DNA of 64,000 nucleotides from Cercophora sp. LCS_1 (lineage: Eukaryota; Ascomycota; Sordariomycetes; Sordariales; Lasiosphaeriaceae). Position numbers and translations under genes: made by a program. The stretch is from assembly GCA_036250225.1 (NCBI GenBank), contig JAPZLL010000050.1, positions 124,001 to 188,000 of the forward strand. The letters are read 5' to 3'. Below are positions 42,845-53,685 of this stretch, one piece after another. Position 1 is the first letter of the stretch, and the number at the start of each line of letters is the position of its first letter. Below the pieces are notes generated by a model. The model was given only the letters and a program-made list of their open reading frames with translations. It was not told the origin of the DNA and searched no databases.

Positions 42845-43870
42845 TTACAAATACCCCTTCTCAGTATCCTCACTTACCGGTCGAGCCTCTTGCATATGCT
42901 GATTCTCAGCGTCCTCCGCCTCAAGCTCAGACTCAGAATCCTCCGGCAACTTCTTCCACACCGAGGTCTCCAAGTTCAGCGAATACTTCTCCCCGTTCAA
43001 CTCACTCGTCACAATTTCCCTCCCAACCAGCCGCGCCCTCCTCGCCCGCACAGCATCGTACTCGTGCGGCGGCAGTTCCCCAGTACACGGCACATGCCCA
43101 ATACTGAAATTCGCCAAATCCAACCTGAAAACACATGTCATCTTCCTGTGCACGCTGTCAGGGTACCCCACCCCGCCCACAATGTAAATACTCTCCTTCC
43201 CTTCCTCCCCTTCAGCCCTCACATAAACCGCCACATGCCCATCCGTAGGCGGAAACACCCCTTCGGGATACCCATAAATCGTAATCTCGTCCGGTCTCGG
43301 CGCCTCTTTCATCTCCCACCTCTTCACCTCGATCCACTCATCCCCATCTTCCTCATCCATCCCTTCCAAGTCTGGAAAGGCAATTCCATTTGGTTTCCCG
43401 TCCCGAAGCTCCAGGTAGCGCGTTACCAACTCTACTTTTTCCCGAGGTTGGATGACCACGACGTCATTGTAAATGCAAAAGTCGGGATCATACGAATCTT
43501 CGTGCTCCCCTGCTATGAGGACCACCCGCCCATCAGGCAGCCATGTCGTGGTCCGTCCGAAGCGGTCAAAACACCATGTCGGTCCGTCCCTGAAAGGGTT
43601 GATGTCCAGCATCTTGTTCGCGCCGTAGGACCAGTCGCCTTTGGCGATCATGTACTTCCAGAAGGGCTTGTCCATGATGGTGGGGTTGGAAGGGGGTCTG
43701 TTGACGGGGCGAGCTTTTGCGTCGGGGAGGAAGCGGGCTTTGATGTGGTCAGGGAGCGGGTCGGCGGGGGGGCGGGGGATCCTGTGTTTTGGCCATGGGA
43801 GGCGTTTGACATCGGGTCGCTGTTTGGAGGAGATGTGGGCCCGACGGGGGCCGGGCGGGTTTTGTGACAT
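42845..43870 (-). CDS. Kelch-like beta-propeller fragment protein, hypothetical
   Basis: Single exon, 341 aa from ATG 43870 (MSQNPPGPRRAHISSKQRPD). After a basic Pro-rich leader, blocks such as TTTWLPDGRVVLIAGEHED and SIYIVGGVGYPDSVHRKMTC resemble Kelch blades, with a later GELPPHEYDAVRARRARLVG that matches the usual turn between blades. Only two to three blades are visible, too few for a closed propeller. The C-terminus is very acidic (EDSESELEAEDAEN). I cannot assign a function. The start codon lies about 8 bp from a long T/A homopolymer tract that must form part of its 5' leader or promoter. Confidence 0.6.
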   Translation of the reverse strand: MSQNPPGPRRAHISSKQRPDVKRLPWPKHRIPRPPADPLPDHIKARFLPDAKARPVNRPPSNPTIMDKPFWKYMIAKGDWSYGANKMLDINPFRDGPTWCFDRFGRTTTWLPDGRVVLIAGEHEDSYDPDFCIYNDVVVIQPREKVELVTRYLELRDGKPNGIAFPDLEGMDEEDGDEWIEVKRWEMKEAPRPDEITIYGYPEGVFPPTDGHVAVYVRAEGEEGKESIYIVGGVGYPDSVHRKMTCVFRLDLANFSIGHVPCTGELPPHEYDAVRARRARLVGREIVTSELNGEKYSLNLETSVWKKLPEDSESELEAEDAENQHMQEARPVSEDTEKGYL

Positions 43871-43878
43871 TTTGGAAG

Positions 43879-43916
43879 TTTTTTTTTTTTTTTTTTTTAA
43901 AAAAAAATTTAAAAAA
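43879..43916. repeat. T20A9 homopolymer tract in a 5' flank
   Basis: A run of about 20 T is followed by 9 A, TTT and 6 A, directly upstream of the Kelch-like gene. Poly(dA:dT) tracts of this kind commonly exclude nucleosomes from fungal promoters, so a promoter role is inferred. Confidence 0.7.
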
Positions 43917-44716
43917 TAGAGAGGATAAAATTATTGTTCCCTGATGGGATTTATGTTGTGGGAGGGGAGAGTGGTGAGTCGTCGTTGCCGGATGAGTCAG
44001 GTTGGGTCCTGCGTGGTTCTTCTGCGAGCACTCCACTCTCGGCGCTCTGCGCCCTTCATCAACAACAATTGTCGTTTGCCGCTGCCGAGGTCCAGCCTCG
44101 ACACCCAACAGCATCGTTCCCCCCATCAGCGACGACATATCCCGCACTGGCGAAGACAGTCTCAAGCTCCAATACAACAATACAGGTGCGGTGTTTGAAT
44201 CCATGGACGTATTCCACCCCCTGCGCCTCGAGCACGGCACCAAGTAGAAAGCCACAATGTGCTTTTGCACCGTGACACCCAGCGGTATTTCGCCGGGTGT
44301 GCTGCGGTACGCATTGGAAGGTCAGGGCTGGCGGTCGAGCCACCAAAGACAGAAGCTTCGAGTTCACGTCGGTAGCGTTCATGAACAGGATGTATACCGG
44401 AACTTGAAGGAGCGTCTGTGAAGATGCTTGGTTGACGCAAGCTCGGTGGTCCGTTTGTTGCGTGCCTGGAATCCTGCCTGAATCTCTGCCAAAGGGTGCT
44501 TCCTGCCTGAGAACTTCTTTCGATTCATTTGGCTTATCGATAACAGATCTGGCCCTGTGTCCTGATGAGGGACCCAGGGCCAAAAATGGGACCCAGGGCC
44601 AAACCAACGCGCCAAGATTTATTGGGAGGGGTTCGTCGACTTCCTGGGTCACTCGGACTCCGAGTCACCTGGAGCACCAGACATCAGCCCAATGACACTT
44701 GCACAAACTGATCTCA
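43917..44716. other. Intergenic region
   Basis: About 800 bp. A GGGACCCAGGGCCAAA unit is tandemly repeated at about 44568-44601. Open frames on the minus strand (44059-44652) have no domain content. Confidence 0.4.
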
Positions 44717-47136
44717 ATGTCTTCCACGTCAACCCCCTCATCATTATGCTCCCACTGCGCCAAGGTCATCCTCAAGCCCGATTACCTCCTCAGTTGCGCT
44801 CACCGGGGCCTCATCTCATGGAGTCTCGGGTCCCTCGGCCGACTCAAGCGCAGCACCTGTCCGCTCTGCAGGGTTGTTCTCCTGTCGCTCCAGCGACACC
44901 GCCAAGCTGCGCAGAACTCGAATCGAAACCACCCGAAGATCTCGCAGTCTCCGACGCCGACGAGGTGAAGCTCCATTGGTTCGCTGAGGAAGGTCCCTCC
45001 CAGGATGGCGCCTTTACCGTGGTAGAATCGCAATACTAATGGGCACCAAACTACATCTGCTTCACCGCCGACCCGCAAAGGCCGCAATCCGAATTGGCAC
45101 TGAATCGGAACGACTGGGCGAGGATTGTGCACCTCCACCCAGAGATACAACCCGAGTTCGACATTGAAAGGCTCCGGACCTGGATTGAATGCTGCAATCG
45201 ATTCCACTGCGTTGGTGAGGACTGGTCTTGTGCAAGCATTCGACAGGGGCTCGACCTGGGACTCTCAAACCTCAAAACGCTGCGCTTCATTGATGTGCGG
45301 AGAAGTTGCATCGCTGAATTCGGCGGAGATGGACGGGGCACGACGGTCCCACGTCACGTCGCGCTCAGCTATATATGGGGGGGGCGTCCCAACGGTCCGG
45401 CTCACAAGAGCCAACAAGGCGATGCTCTTCGAAGTTGGTAGTTTGCAGACTCTATGGGAGTCGCTGCCCCGCACTGTTCCGGACGCAATCGTCCTAGTCC
45501 GGAAGCTCGGCACAGAGTACCAGTATCCGTGGGTAGACAGCCTATGTCTGGTTCAGGACAACGATGAGGGTTTGGAGCGGGGTGTCAACTCTATGGACAC
45601 GATATACGCGAAAGCATGGCTGACTATCGTGGCGGCCAACGGTCACAATGCCGACGCGGGACTTCCTGGCGTATACTGAACGACTCGGGTTCTGGATACC
45701 TATATCGTGAAGGTGACGGAAGATCCTCTGTTAGCGTGTATGAGAAGTTGGATGTGGCCTTAGACCGAACAGTGTATTCGACTAGGGCGTGGACGTAAGT
45801 TCACCATGCTGTGCCTCTTCCAGCGGCGAATTGCCTAGAAGACCTCTTTCTTGAATGACCAACGCTAGGACTAAGACTACATATCCACCATGGCTAACAC
45901 CTTCATCCTTTCAGGCAACAGGAGCAACTTCTCTCAAACCGAGCTGTCTACGTCCTCTCCAACCAAGTTTTCTTTCGCTGCAACGGATATGCGGCCGACC
46001 CCTTGTCAGAGCGTATCGCAGACCAGACAGCATTTACCGCCTCCTTTCTGAAAGCCTACGCATGAATTCCTTGAAATATCCCATGACAGCCAAATTCGGA
46101 TTTCGGGATATTCACCGGACAACCCAAACCGCATCGCTAGCAGGGACGCGTCGCTTTTCTGCGAGGTACTTCAAACATATTCGACAAGGTGCCTGACTTA
46201 CCCGGACGACGTCCTGCGAGCGATGACGGGAATCATGCATTTCTATGAGCAGAGAGCGTCGTATACCTTTCTCGAGGGGATGCTAGTCGAACTGTTTGAC
46301 GCCATTGTCCTGTTCCGGTCCAACGGGGGGGGGCACTCCGTCGGCGGCGGGGTTATCCAAGCTATTCTTGGGCCGGATGGACCGGTCGCATTCGTTTTTA
46401 CGGGCCTGTAACGGAGGGCGACATTGCTGCCAACAACTGGCTGAACAATTAATGCCCCATATCCTGGCATGTAATCGACCACAACGAATCCGCGTCACGA
46501 ACGCCTATCTAGAAGCCCGATCTTTGGGAAAAGATTCGTGGACGTCGGCAAGCAATGCTCCGGAAATGGGTTGAGTGGTTATGCAATCCCAGCAGGATTA
46601 GAGCGTCACCGAAGGCGGACGAGACAACCTCCAAACGCCCCGACCAGGATAACCTTCTTTCTACCAACATCGCCGGCATAGATATGCCGGATGCCTCCGA
46701 GTTATCACTCCCACAGCCGAGAGCAGTCCCCCAAGTTCGGTACAAGGCCCCGCAGTTCTGGGCGATATCCCTATACCTCCGCATCGAGGCCCGGAATATT
46801 CTTACCGGCACCGTCTGGATTGTGGCCGAAGATGGTGAAAAGGTCGGCATGGCGTGGGTTGACGGGATTGAAGACACTACGTTGCTCGGTTCACCAAAAC
46901 CAGTGGAGTTCATACTGGTATCGGCGGCATCACCATTCCAAAGAGCATCATCCCGAGGAGATTTCCTCGGTGACGAAGCTCGAGTGCTGGGAGATATGGC
47001 TTTCGACGTTCTTCTTCTGGAGCGTAGCGATCCGCCATCTGTATCGGAACGGAGGGGTGTAAGCCTTCTTGCAGAGGCAGGAGTGAGGAAGTCTGTGCCG
47101 CCACGGCCCCGCCTCAAGGAGATAATTCTCGGATAG
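44717..47136 (+). pseudogene. Decayed HET domain gene
   Basis: The 5' part carries LCSHCAKVILKP and a CPLCRVV pair. The HET domain follows: RHVALSYIWGG near 45355, then in another frame VPTVRLTRANKAMLFEVG, YQYPWVDSLCLVQDN, DTIYAKAWLTIVAANGHNAD, VYSTRAWT, an intron to QQEQLLSNRAVYVLSNQVFF, LTYPDDVLRAMTGI, and finally the C-terminal exon 46555-47136 ending PRLKEIILG. Breaks: a frame change near 44960, TAA at 45037-45039, an 8-G run at 45377-45384 (7 Gs would keep WGGV in frame), frame changes near 45665 and 46060, and TAA at 46409. The sum of lesions makes a functional product implausible. Confidence 0.75.
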
Positions 47137-47209
47137 TGGTCTTTGGATATCACGCGGCAATGGAATGTTATTTAACCTGTAATTCTGGGGGGCAAGGGAA
47201 GAAGAGAAG

Positions 47210-47700
47210 TTGCCATTCGAACCGCAGATCACTGCCTAGCTTCTTCGAAGGAATCGACCTTTGTCATTGTTTCCACCATCTCCCTCAGGGTATCGACAAA
47301 GCCACCATACGACGCTTGCCTCGGCGGTTTCACATTGGACCCCCGAGAATCGTGGAGAGTTGATCCTGAAGGACTATTTCGGCCTGAACGACGAACAGAG
47401 CCAGGGCGTCAAGATCGACAGGTTGGCAGCACGGACGGTCTTTTACTCCGGCTCTAACCTCCGCAACGTGGTCACCCAGGCTGCCCTGATCGCCACCGAG
47501 GAATTGGTCAGGGAGCCACGCACGACAGAGCCCGGGGCGCAGCTGAAGAAATGGATGCTGACAATAAATCACCTGGAAGAAGGCCTCCTCAAGATACGCC
47601 CGTGTGCCCGTGTGTTTCAACTCGCATGCTATGCGACCTCCGTAAGCTCGAATCAATCTACGAGCCGTATAGGGTGACAACAGTCCTTGGAAGAGCCCAA
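47210..47700 (+). pseudogene. C-terminal relic of an AAA ATPase
   Basis: IDKATIRRLPRRFHIGPPRI (near 47295) is the arginine-finger and pore-exit segment of AAA ATPases. It is followed in a second frame by LILKDYFGLNDEQSQGVKID and RTVFYSGSNLRNVVTQAALI, the lid domain (YSGSDLxNVxxxAALIA), then LTINHLEEGLLKIRP and, in a third frame, DLRKLESIYEP. The frame changes at about 47345 and 47620. Walker A and B are absent. This is the last 130 residues or so of a Spastin/Msp1-like ATPase, left directly after the broken HET gene. Confidence 0.65.
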
Positions 47701-47998
47701 TAGGTTCTAAATCAGACCAAGTCATGGGTCACCATCTTTAGGACTAAAGACACACTCTGACAACATTTTCTTCACCACTTTCGAGGAGACGGCTAACGAG
47801 GCGACACAATTTACCGGTTTGGGACGCCAATTGGAGACATTGACGTTGGCGGATCGAAGGACGTCAGCTGGACCTCTGAGGCAGCAACAAGAAGTTGTGT
47901 TTCGTTTCGGAAGGGCAATTTTGCGCGAGTACTCTTGTAGGACACAAATAAGTCATAATTAACGGACGGTCGTTGAGTGAGATCAGCTCGCAGTGCCT

Positions 47999-48650
47999 TC
48001 AAATCATAGAAAAGGCAATATATGACACGACACCCAGTAAAAGCAGGACACTTCCTGGCCGTGGCCCCGCTCCACCGCTTTTCAGATAAGAGCCATCAGA
48101 ATACCGAATCCCCTCCTTTAGCTGCTCGTAGTTGATATACTGGCACTCAGTTTGCATCGTGTCTTTGGTGTAACTCTCCGTTGAGTTACCAGAGTCCTTC
48201 TGCTCCATCATCTTGGACTCTGTTGCTGACTTCATGCAAGACGTCCAATTCCTGGCAACCATCACACTGTCGGTAAAGCAGACGGGACCGCACCCTCGTC
48301 GAATCTAGTAGATGTTTGGTACACGAGCGTGGCTGTCATGCGGGCAACATTGCTCGAACAAGTCGAAGTCGCCGCCGTAAGTGGTGAGTGATGGACCGTC
48401 ATTGAGGTGCAGGTCTCCGATGCAGATGATAAGTTCTTTTAGCTCGACGGGCGGCCGGTAGCAGGATTGGCCGTTGCCCCACCATTCGCTTTAAGGCTGT
48501 TGGGAGGGGTCAGAAGGTCTCATCGTTGGTGGGGAGGAGTCCTTACCCATCTGCGGTGTGTCCAGTTGACGCCTTCATATATTCCATCGCTGTTCATGGT
48601 CGGCTGTGGGGCTGGAGTTGTCGTCGACATTTTGGGTTGATTTGGGCCGA
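47999..48650 (-). pseudogene. Broken gene for a cysteine-containing protein with hydrophobic C-terminus
   Basis: A possible start near 48630 opens MSTTTPAPQPTMNSDGIYEG. After a putative intron the frame EWWGNGQSCYRPPVELKELI runs to CCPHDSHARVPNIY, is stopped by TAG at 48305-48307, and continues in the same frame through RRGCGPVCFTDSVMVARNWT and CQYINYEQLKEGI to a C-terminal hydrophobic tail (GSVLLLLGVVSYIAFSMI, stop 47999). A GPI signal or tail anchor is inferred. The first exon does not join in phase, which suggests another lesion or a misplaced exon. The single stop can be explained by CAG to TAG. Family not recognised. Confidence 0.5.
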
Positions 48651-48699
48651 GAGAGTTTGAGAGAAGATGAGCGACGTTGGAGGAGGATGGGACTGACTG

Positions 48700-49387
48700 T
48701 GTGAGCCTTCCTGCCTGTGGGGGGCCGTTGAAGAATGACTAGAGTGTCTTCTTGAAGCCTTATTCAGCTAAAAAAAAAAAAAAAATGGGGTAGGATTTGA
48801 CATGACGTCGTTGTCGATGGCAAATGGTATGGCGGATTCCCAGGTCCTTCAGCCACGGCCGAGCCACGCTGTCGGGATAGGCGGGGATATTAGTTACGTC
48901 ATGGCGATAAACCAGTGTGGTACGCCGGCCTTCGGTGAGGCGATTGGCTTGTATTATGGGTGTCTCGCTTGCCGAGGGTTGTCAACCTTGTTGCGGATAA
49001 AATCACCAACAGTCGGGATTTCAATCGACTTTCCTTGAAGAGATTGGGCCGAGGTAAACAGCCGAGTCCTGGCAGACGACATCGTAGCCAAAAGAGACTC
49101 AACGACAAAGGTGAGGTTTGACCTCTTGGTTGCAGAGCATATTTGGATGCAGTTGGTCGGCTCTTGCTCGGCGTACACCGGCTCCTAATTTGAGTTTGAG
49201 TGGACAACGTGTTTAACTTCGCCAACCAGCAAGTTATCGGGCACCTGCAGCTGACAAGAAGGATGCGGACAACCGCGATGATGGTGATGAGTGTATGACC
49301 CTGTTCAACCTTGATCAGAATAGGACGTTGCGACCTATCCGGGATGGATAGAGACAGATTGACATACAACCGGCCCTTGGGATCTAG
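48700..49387. other. Intergenic region with a possible coding relic
   Basis: A minus-strand frame from about 49178 to 48900 reads TRLFTSAQSLQGKSIEIPTV, GDFIRNKVDNPRQARHP, a TAA stop, then ASPKAGVPHWFIAMT. The composition looks coding and the stop could be CAA to TAA. No family recognised. An A15 run lies at about 48771-48785. Confidence 0.35.
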
Positions 49388-51174
49388 CTAGTACGAATAC
49401 CTAAAACTCTTATTCTCCTTATCTGTCATCCTCAACCACATCTCGGGCGTCATGTAAGCGTCCTCGGTCTCCCCTTCGGCCGGCTTTCTTGACCGGTTCT
49501 GCCAGACATAGTAGAGGAAAAGAAAAAACACAGTTAAGCCCGAACTAGCTTGAATAGCGAGGAGGGTAATTCTTGCGGGTCGATATTCGGGGGCGTCGCG
49601 GGCCTGGAATGTCTGAGGGGTGACAATGTTGCCGATGGAGAACATGGCGGTGATGACGGATACTGTGTACGCACGCTTGGTTGTACCGGCAACATTGGAC
49701 ATGGCCCACTACAGCCTGTTAGCGATGGATGACTGGAAGAAGGAAGGGCTGCTTACACTTCCAAAGATGGGGATCGAAGCGCCAACAGCATGAACAAGGT
49801 AGATGCCGGCGAGAATTCCAACACGGTTGGCCTTGGGCAAGAATGACATCAAGCCGGCACCGATAATTCTGTCAATAGGTCAGCATTTGTTCGGATGAGA
49901 ATGCTCTAAGCACATACCCCGGAATGATGCACGCGAGAATCCAAGCCCACCGATGTGACCCATTCCGGACTCCATACCCAGCAACGAGCGAGAAGGCCAT
50001 CGCCACGAGCCCAGCCGGCATGTTGATCAACGCCGCCTGCTTCGGGACAAAGCCCATCCCTCTAATCAGCGTTGCCGAATACGCATTCGTCACGCCTCCA
50101 GCACCAGACATCTGTTCTTGTCAGCCTCTTTTCCAGTCAAGCACCGACATCACTCACCAGGAAAATAGCAATCATCAATCCCCAAACCTGCACATCTGCC
50201 AATCCCTCCTTTACCTCTCCCCATCTGAACCCTCTATTCTCAACTCCCGTCCGATTTACACAAACATGCCTCAACAACGCAACCTTCTATCCCTCCCCAA
50301 GCCACCTCGCCCTCATCGGCGCATCAGGCAACCAGAGCCCAACCATCCCACCCACAACCACACAAACACCACCAGTGACAAGAAACATTATTCTCCAACT
50401 CGCCATCCCCACGCCCTCCAAACTCTGAAACCCATACGACACCGCACCACCAAGAATCTGCGCGGCCCCTAGACCAAGGAACCAGTACACCATTCGCGGA
50501 GCCTGTTCCCGGTGCGTATACCACTGGCCTGAGATCAACAAAAGAGACGGTGGGATAGTAGCTTCGAAAAAGCCAAGAAACAGGCGGGACACGAGAAGTG
50601 TGCTGTACGACGTCGCACCGGCCCCCGCGGCAGTAGCGATGCCTGCGAGGATGAGATTGGCGGAGAGATATTTCGCGGAAGGGATCTTCTGGATGAGGTA
50701 GATGTTGGGGATTTCGAACAGGGCTTGGCCGAGGAAGAGAAAGGTGGCAATGTTGGAGAAGTCGTTGCCGCGGAGGTTAAGGTCCGTGTGGAGGGTCATT
50801 ACGCCGGCGTACTGGGTGTTGTTAGTTCCCCGTTATCAGAGGAAGCGTGAGGGAAAAAGGAGGAGATGGAAATAAAACGAGAAAAGAAAAAAAAAAAAAA
50901 AAAAAAAAGAAAGGGAGGGACGCACATTGTAGACCACCTTGTCAAGGATCTGCATGAGGTAGGCGAGGAACAAGAGCGGGACGAGATGCCAGTCAATCTT
51001 GCGGCGGATGGCTTTGAGAGCTGCTTCATCGGTTGTGACCGGGACTTTGGTGTCGCGGTGGGTGTCGAGGTATTTCCATGCTTCGTCGAACGTGCCCGAG
51101 TCGGTGGAGCGGGATGAGGCCGACTCGGTCTTGTCGAGTTGCGAGGTGGTGAGATTCTTCTCGTCCGTCGCCAT
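49388..51174 (-). pseudogene. MFS anion:cation symporter (Dal5-like) with one internal stop codon
   Basis: Five exons (51174-50926, 50811-50158, 50111-49918, 49868-49757, 49708-49388) join in phase to 510 codons including the stop. The N-terminus KIDWHLVPLLFLAYLMQILD then VVYNYAGVMTLHTDLNLRGN is that of the allantoate/nicotinate-type (ACS) branch of the major facilitator superfamily. About twelve helices are recognisable, with the R-x-LLGxFE-type motif RLFLGFFEATIPPSLLLISG. The only defect is TAG at 50287-50289, where ARWLGEG is followed by KVALLRHVCVNRTGVENRGF; the family has Glu or Gln at that place. Substrate unknown, probably a small organic anion or vitamin. It may be a fresh null allele, or a single base error. 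Confidence 0.75.
50887..50908. repeat. A22 homopolymer inside an intron
   Basis: A poly-A run of about 22 lies in the first intron (50812-50925) of the MFS gene. On the transcribed strand it is a T tract located between donor and acceptor, which could affect splicing or be length-variable. Confidence 0.8.
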
Positions 51175-51759
51175 GATGAGTTTTGTGCAACTGTGAGAGT
51201 GGGTGCGATTGTTCACAAGAAAACGAAGAGATTCGGGTGTTAGGACCTCTCATCAATCTTATAAGTCCAACCCGATGCGGGGTCGTGATGCTTTCCCGAA
51301 AGGCGTCCACTGCGATTGGGGGCCAAGTGAAGAGCTTAGTCAGGCACCCTTAGTCATGGCATCCCATGTCCTGTGCCAATGCCCCCATTGCGATAACGGC
51401 ATGGGGCACGGAAGGGCAATCCACCAATCCAAGATGACCTCGAAGATGTAAAGATATCATTTCCGGTGCTAGTCTCCCGGGTCGTCCCACTTCCGAGGCC
51501 ATACCGGTCTTGGGTAACTCGGAACCACCTTTCAGGGTCGAGAATACGCAAGCCAAGCAGCGTGTTACCGAGGGCGAGAACGGGCGTATGAGCGAAACTG
51601 GTTCTTGGCTCAGAAGACACACGTCCAGCTCCGGTGCGATATGGCTACGGAATTTCATTGCGCTTCAGGCTGTCCACTACGATAACGAAGAATAGTGGCT
51701 TGTGGCCGATCTCGAGATGCAATCTTCTCTGATGACCACCCCGAATCTTGGCCTCTGAC
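51175..51759. other. Intergenic region
   Basis: About 585 bp between the MFS gene start and the 3' end of the next HET gene, both read from the minus strand. No feature recognised. Confidence 0.45.
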
Positions 51760-53685
51760 TCAATGAATCTCAAACCACTCCATCCCATGTTTCTCAGTCA
51801 GCATCTCTGGATCCTTCGTCTCCTTCACGAACTCGTGCCCATACCGACGACCTCCGATATGCGCAGCACAAACCATAGTCGTCTGCTCCTCTTGCCTCAG
51901 GATCATCGGGAAACCCAGTCCAAAAAGGCCTGCCACCAGATCACCTGCTTTGATTCCAACCGCAGGGCAGAGGCCCAGCAAGCCTGAGTCAGTGATGAAC
52001 ACGTAAGCCTCTGGTTGTCGGGTGTCCGAAATAGTCTCACAGATTGAGCCGTATGTTTCTTCGTCGGGCTGAAAGCGCGGATCTTGGAGTGACGCACAGA
52101 GTGTTCGGAAAGTCTGGACGAAAACACTTCGGCTCCTCTCATCCTTCCGGTTGAACGTGTTGTCCGCCCCCATGATTGCATCAAGGATCAGTTCCGGGTC
52201 AGCCTCGGGAAAGGCCCGCTGCAAACGCCGGAGTTCGCCCGGGACGTCTTCGACGTTGGTACAGTCGATGGGAACATACAATGCAATGGTGTCGAGTCTT
52301 TGGCCTAATACCTTCATGGCGGTCATGTCAGGGCTGAAGCTGACGAACTGGGAAAGATTGTGTCCAAGGTCTTGCAAAAGCTCGGCGAGACCGCCTTCTG
52401 CAGGGCATAGACATCGTGGATTGCCCCTGTCTTTTTGTGTTGATGGTGAAAAGTTGGGGACCCAAGATGGCCAAGATTTGATGCGAACGCTCGCAGGGAC
52501 GAGCGGGAACTCTGGGTAGCCGCATTCGAAACGGTATATGATGATCTGAACCGCGGCTTCGGTATACAGCCTCTCGACGGGAAGTGAGTAGTCCGCCATT
52601 ATCGGGCTGTTTGGGAAATTGGCAATTCCCAAGAGCCCGTATATCTTGTCTCTCGGATCGGTAGATTCAAGCTCCCTTGTCAGTGCCATTTTCTGCCCGA
52701 GGCTAAGGTCGAGCCGCATCCTCCTGATGCCTTCGAAGCGGATGATGGGCGTAAGGAAATAATCAAGAGCGTACATCTGGTCGCGGACGCACGTTCGAAA
52801 TCGTTGAAAGGTCTGGTCGAACATCAAGCCAACTGGGTCATCACCGCCTTCAGGAACGAGAAGATGCCCATTCTTGTCAAAAAAAGCCCAAAGTTCCCGA
52901 ACTGCTGGTACGCCCAACCACACATGGCTCAGCTGCGGGCGGGCCAAGACATTTCGGATAATGTCCCGCCAACTTTCCGCAAACTTGGCGTAGGGAAACT
53001 CGGCGGCCGTGATCTCGGGCTCGATAAAGTTTCTAAGAAGGAGCAACGACTCAAGCAGCACGGCCCATGAGATCTCAAAGGGTCCGCATCGGACGCGCGG
53101 GTCCCGTTTTGCCAACGCCACCTCCTGAACGACCCATATCCGGCTGAACCAGTCCCGCAGGCATAGCTGTAGGACGCCAAGTCGCAGCCGTAAATCAGTC
53201 TGCATGAGGTGGGATAGGGCCAGGCCTGATTGTCGAAGTGCTCGTAGCGCGTAGCCCTCGTATTCCATGGCGGCCATGTCGCCAAGCCACACGATGACTT
53301 GGTGCGCGGAGGAGTAGATGCGGCCCATCAGACCGACTTGGTGGTTTCTTTCATCGGTCGAGTCCTGGTTGATGCAGATTGCATCGACCCACAGGACGCA
53401 AAACGACGATTTCTCGCGAATGCGACGCAGGGCGCGTTCCAGGTTTGACCGTATGATGGTGCGAATTCCGTTGACGGTTATCGGAGGTGATTGACCGGTT
53501 CCCCAGGCGTAGGAAAGCGCCATGTACGGCCGGGCGTTCGAAAGGTCTTGGACAAAGACATCGATGGCGACCGGGTCATCAAGTGTTCCTGGATGCAGGC
53601 GGATCAATCGGATTTGGTCTCGCTGTCTGTCGATTGGTGGATGTCGGGGGTCGCTGTCGACTAGTGTGACAGAGCTGGATGACAT
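51760..53685 (-). CDS. HET domain protein
   Basis: Single exon, 641 aa from ATG 53685 (MSSSSVTLVDSDPRHPPIDR). The HET domain starts at residue 54 with YMALSYAWGTGQS, preceded by the usual IRLIRLHPG strand, and continues with LWVDAICINQDSTDERNHQV near 98-117 and GRIYSSAHQVIVWLGD. Conserved later blocks are WFSRIWVVQEVALAKRDPRV and STDPRDKIYGLLGIA, then MADYSLPVERLYTEAAVQII. It belongs to the same subclass as the HET gene at 35840-38176 but is clearly divergent. Intact, with an A-rich tract just upstream of the start codon (about 53702-53716). Confidence 0.9.
   Translation of the reverse strand: MSSSSVTLVDSDPRHPPIDRQRDQIRLIRLHPGTLDDPVAIDVFVQDLSNARPYMALSYAWGTGQSPPITVNGIRTIIRSNLERALRRIREKSSFCVLWVDAICINQDSTDERNHQVGLMGRIYSSAHQVIVWLGDMAAMEYEGYALRALRQSGLALSHLMQTDLRLRLGVLQLCLRDWFSRIWVVQEVALAKRDPRVRCGPFEISWAVLLESLLLLRNFIEPEITAAEFPYAKFAESWRDIIRNVLARPQLSHVWLGVPAVRELWAFFDKNGHLLVPEGGDDPVGLMFDQTFQRFRTCVRDQMYALDYFLTPIIRFEGIRRMRLDLSLGQKMALTRELESTDPRDKIYGLLGIANFPNSPIMADYSLPVERLYTEAAVQIIIYRFECGYPEFPLVPASVRIKSWPSWVPNFSPSTQKDRGNPRCLCPAEGGLAELLQDLGHNLSQFVSFSPDMTAMKVLGQRLDTIALYVPIDCTNVEDVPGELRRLQRAFPEADPELILDAIMGADNTFNRKDERSRSVFVQTFRTLCASLQDPRFQPDEETYGSICETISDTRQPEAYVFITDSGLLGLCPAVGIKAGDLVAGLFGLGFPMILRQEEQTTMVCAAHIGGRRYGHEFVKETKDPEMLTEKHGMEWFEIH

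Noticed and set aside
44568..44601. GGGACCCAGGGCCAAA tandem pair as a regulatory element
   Set aside because: Only two copies in non-coding DNA, with no known site matching; too little to claim a role.
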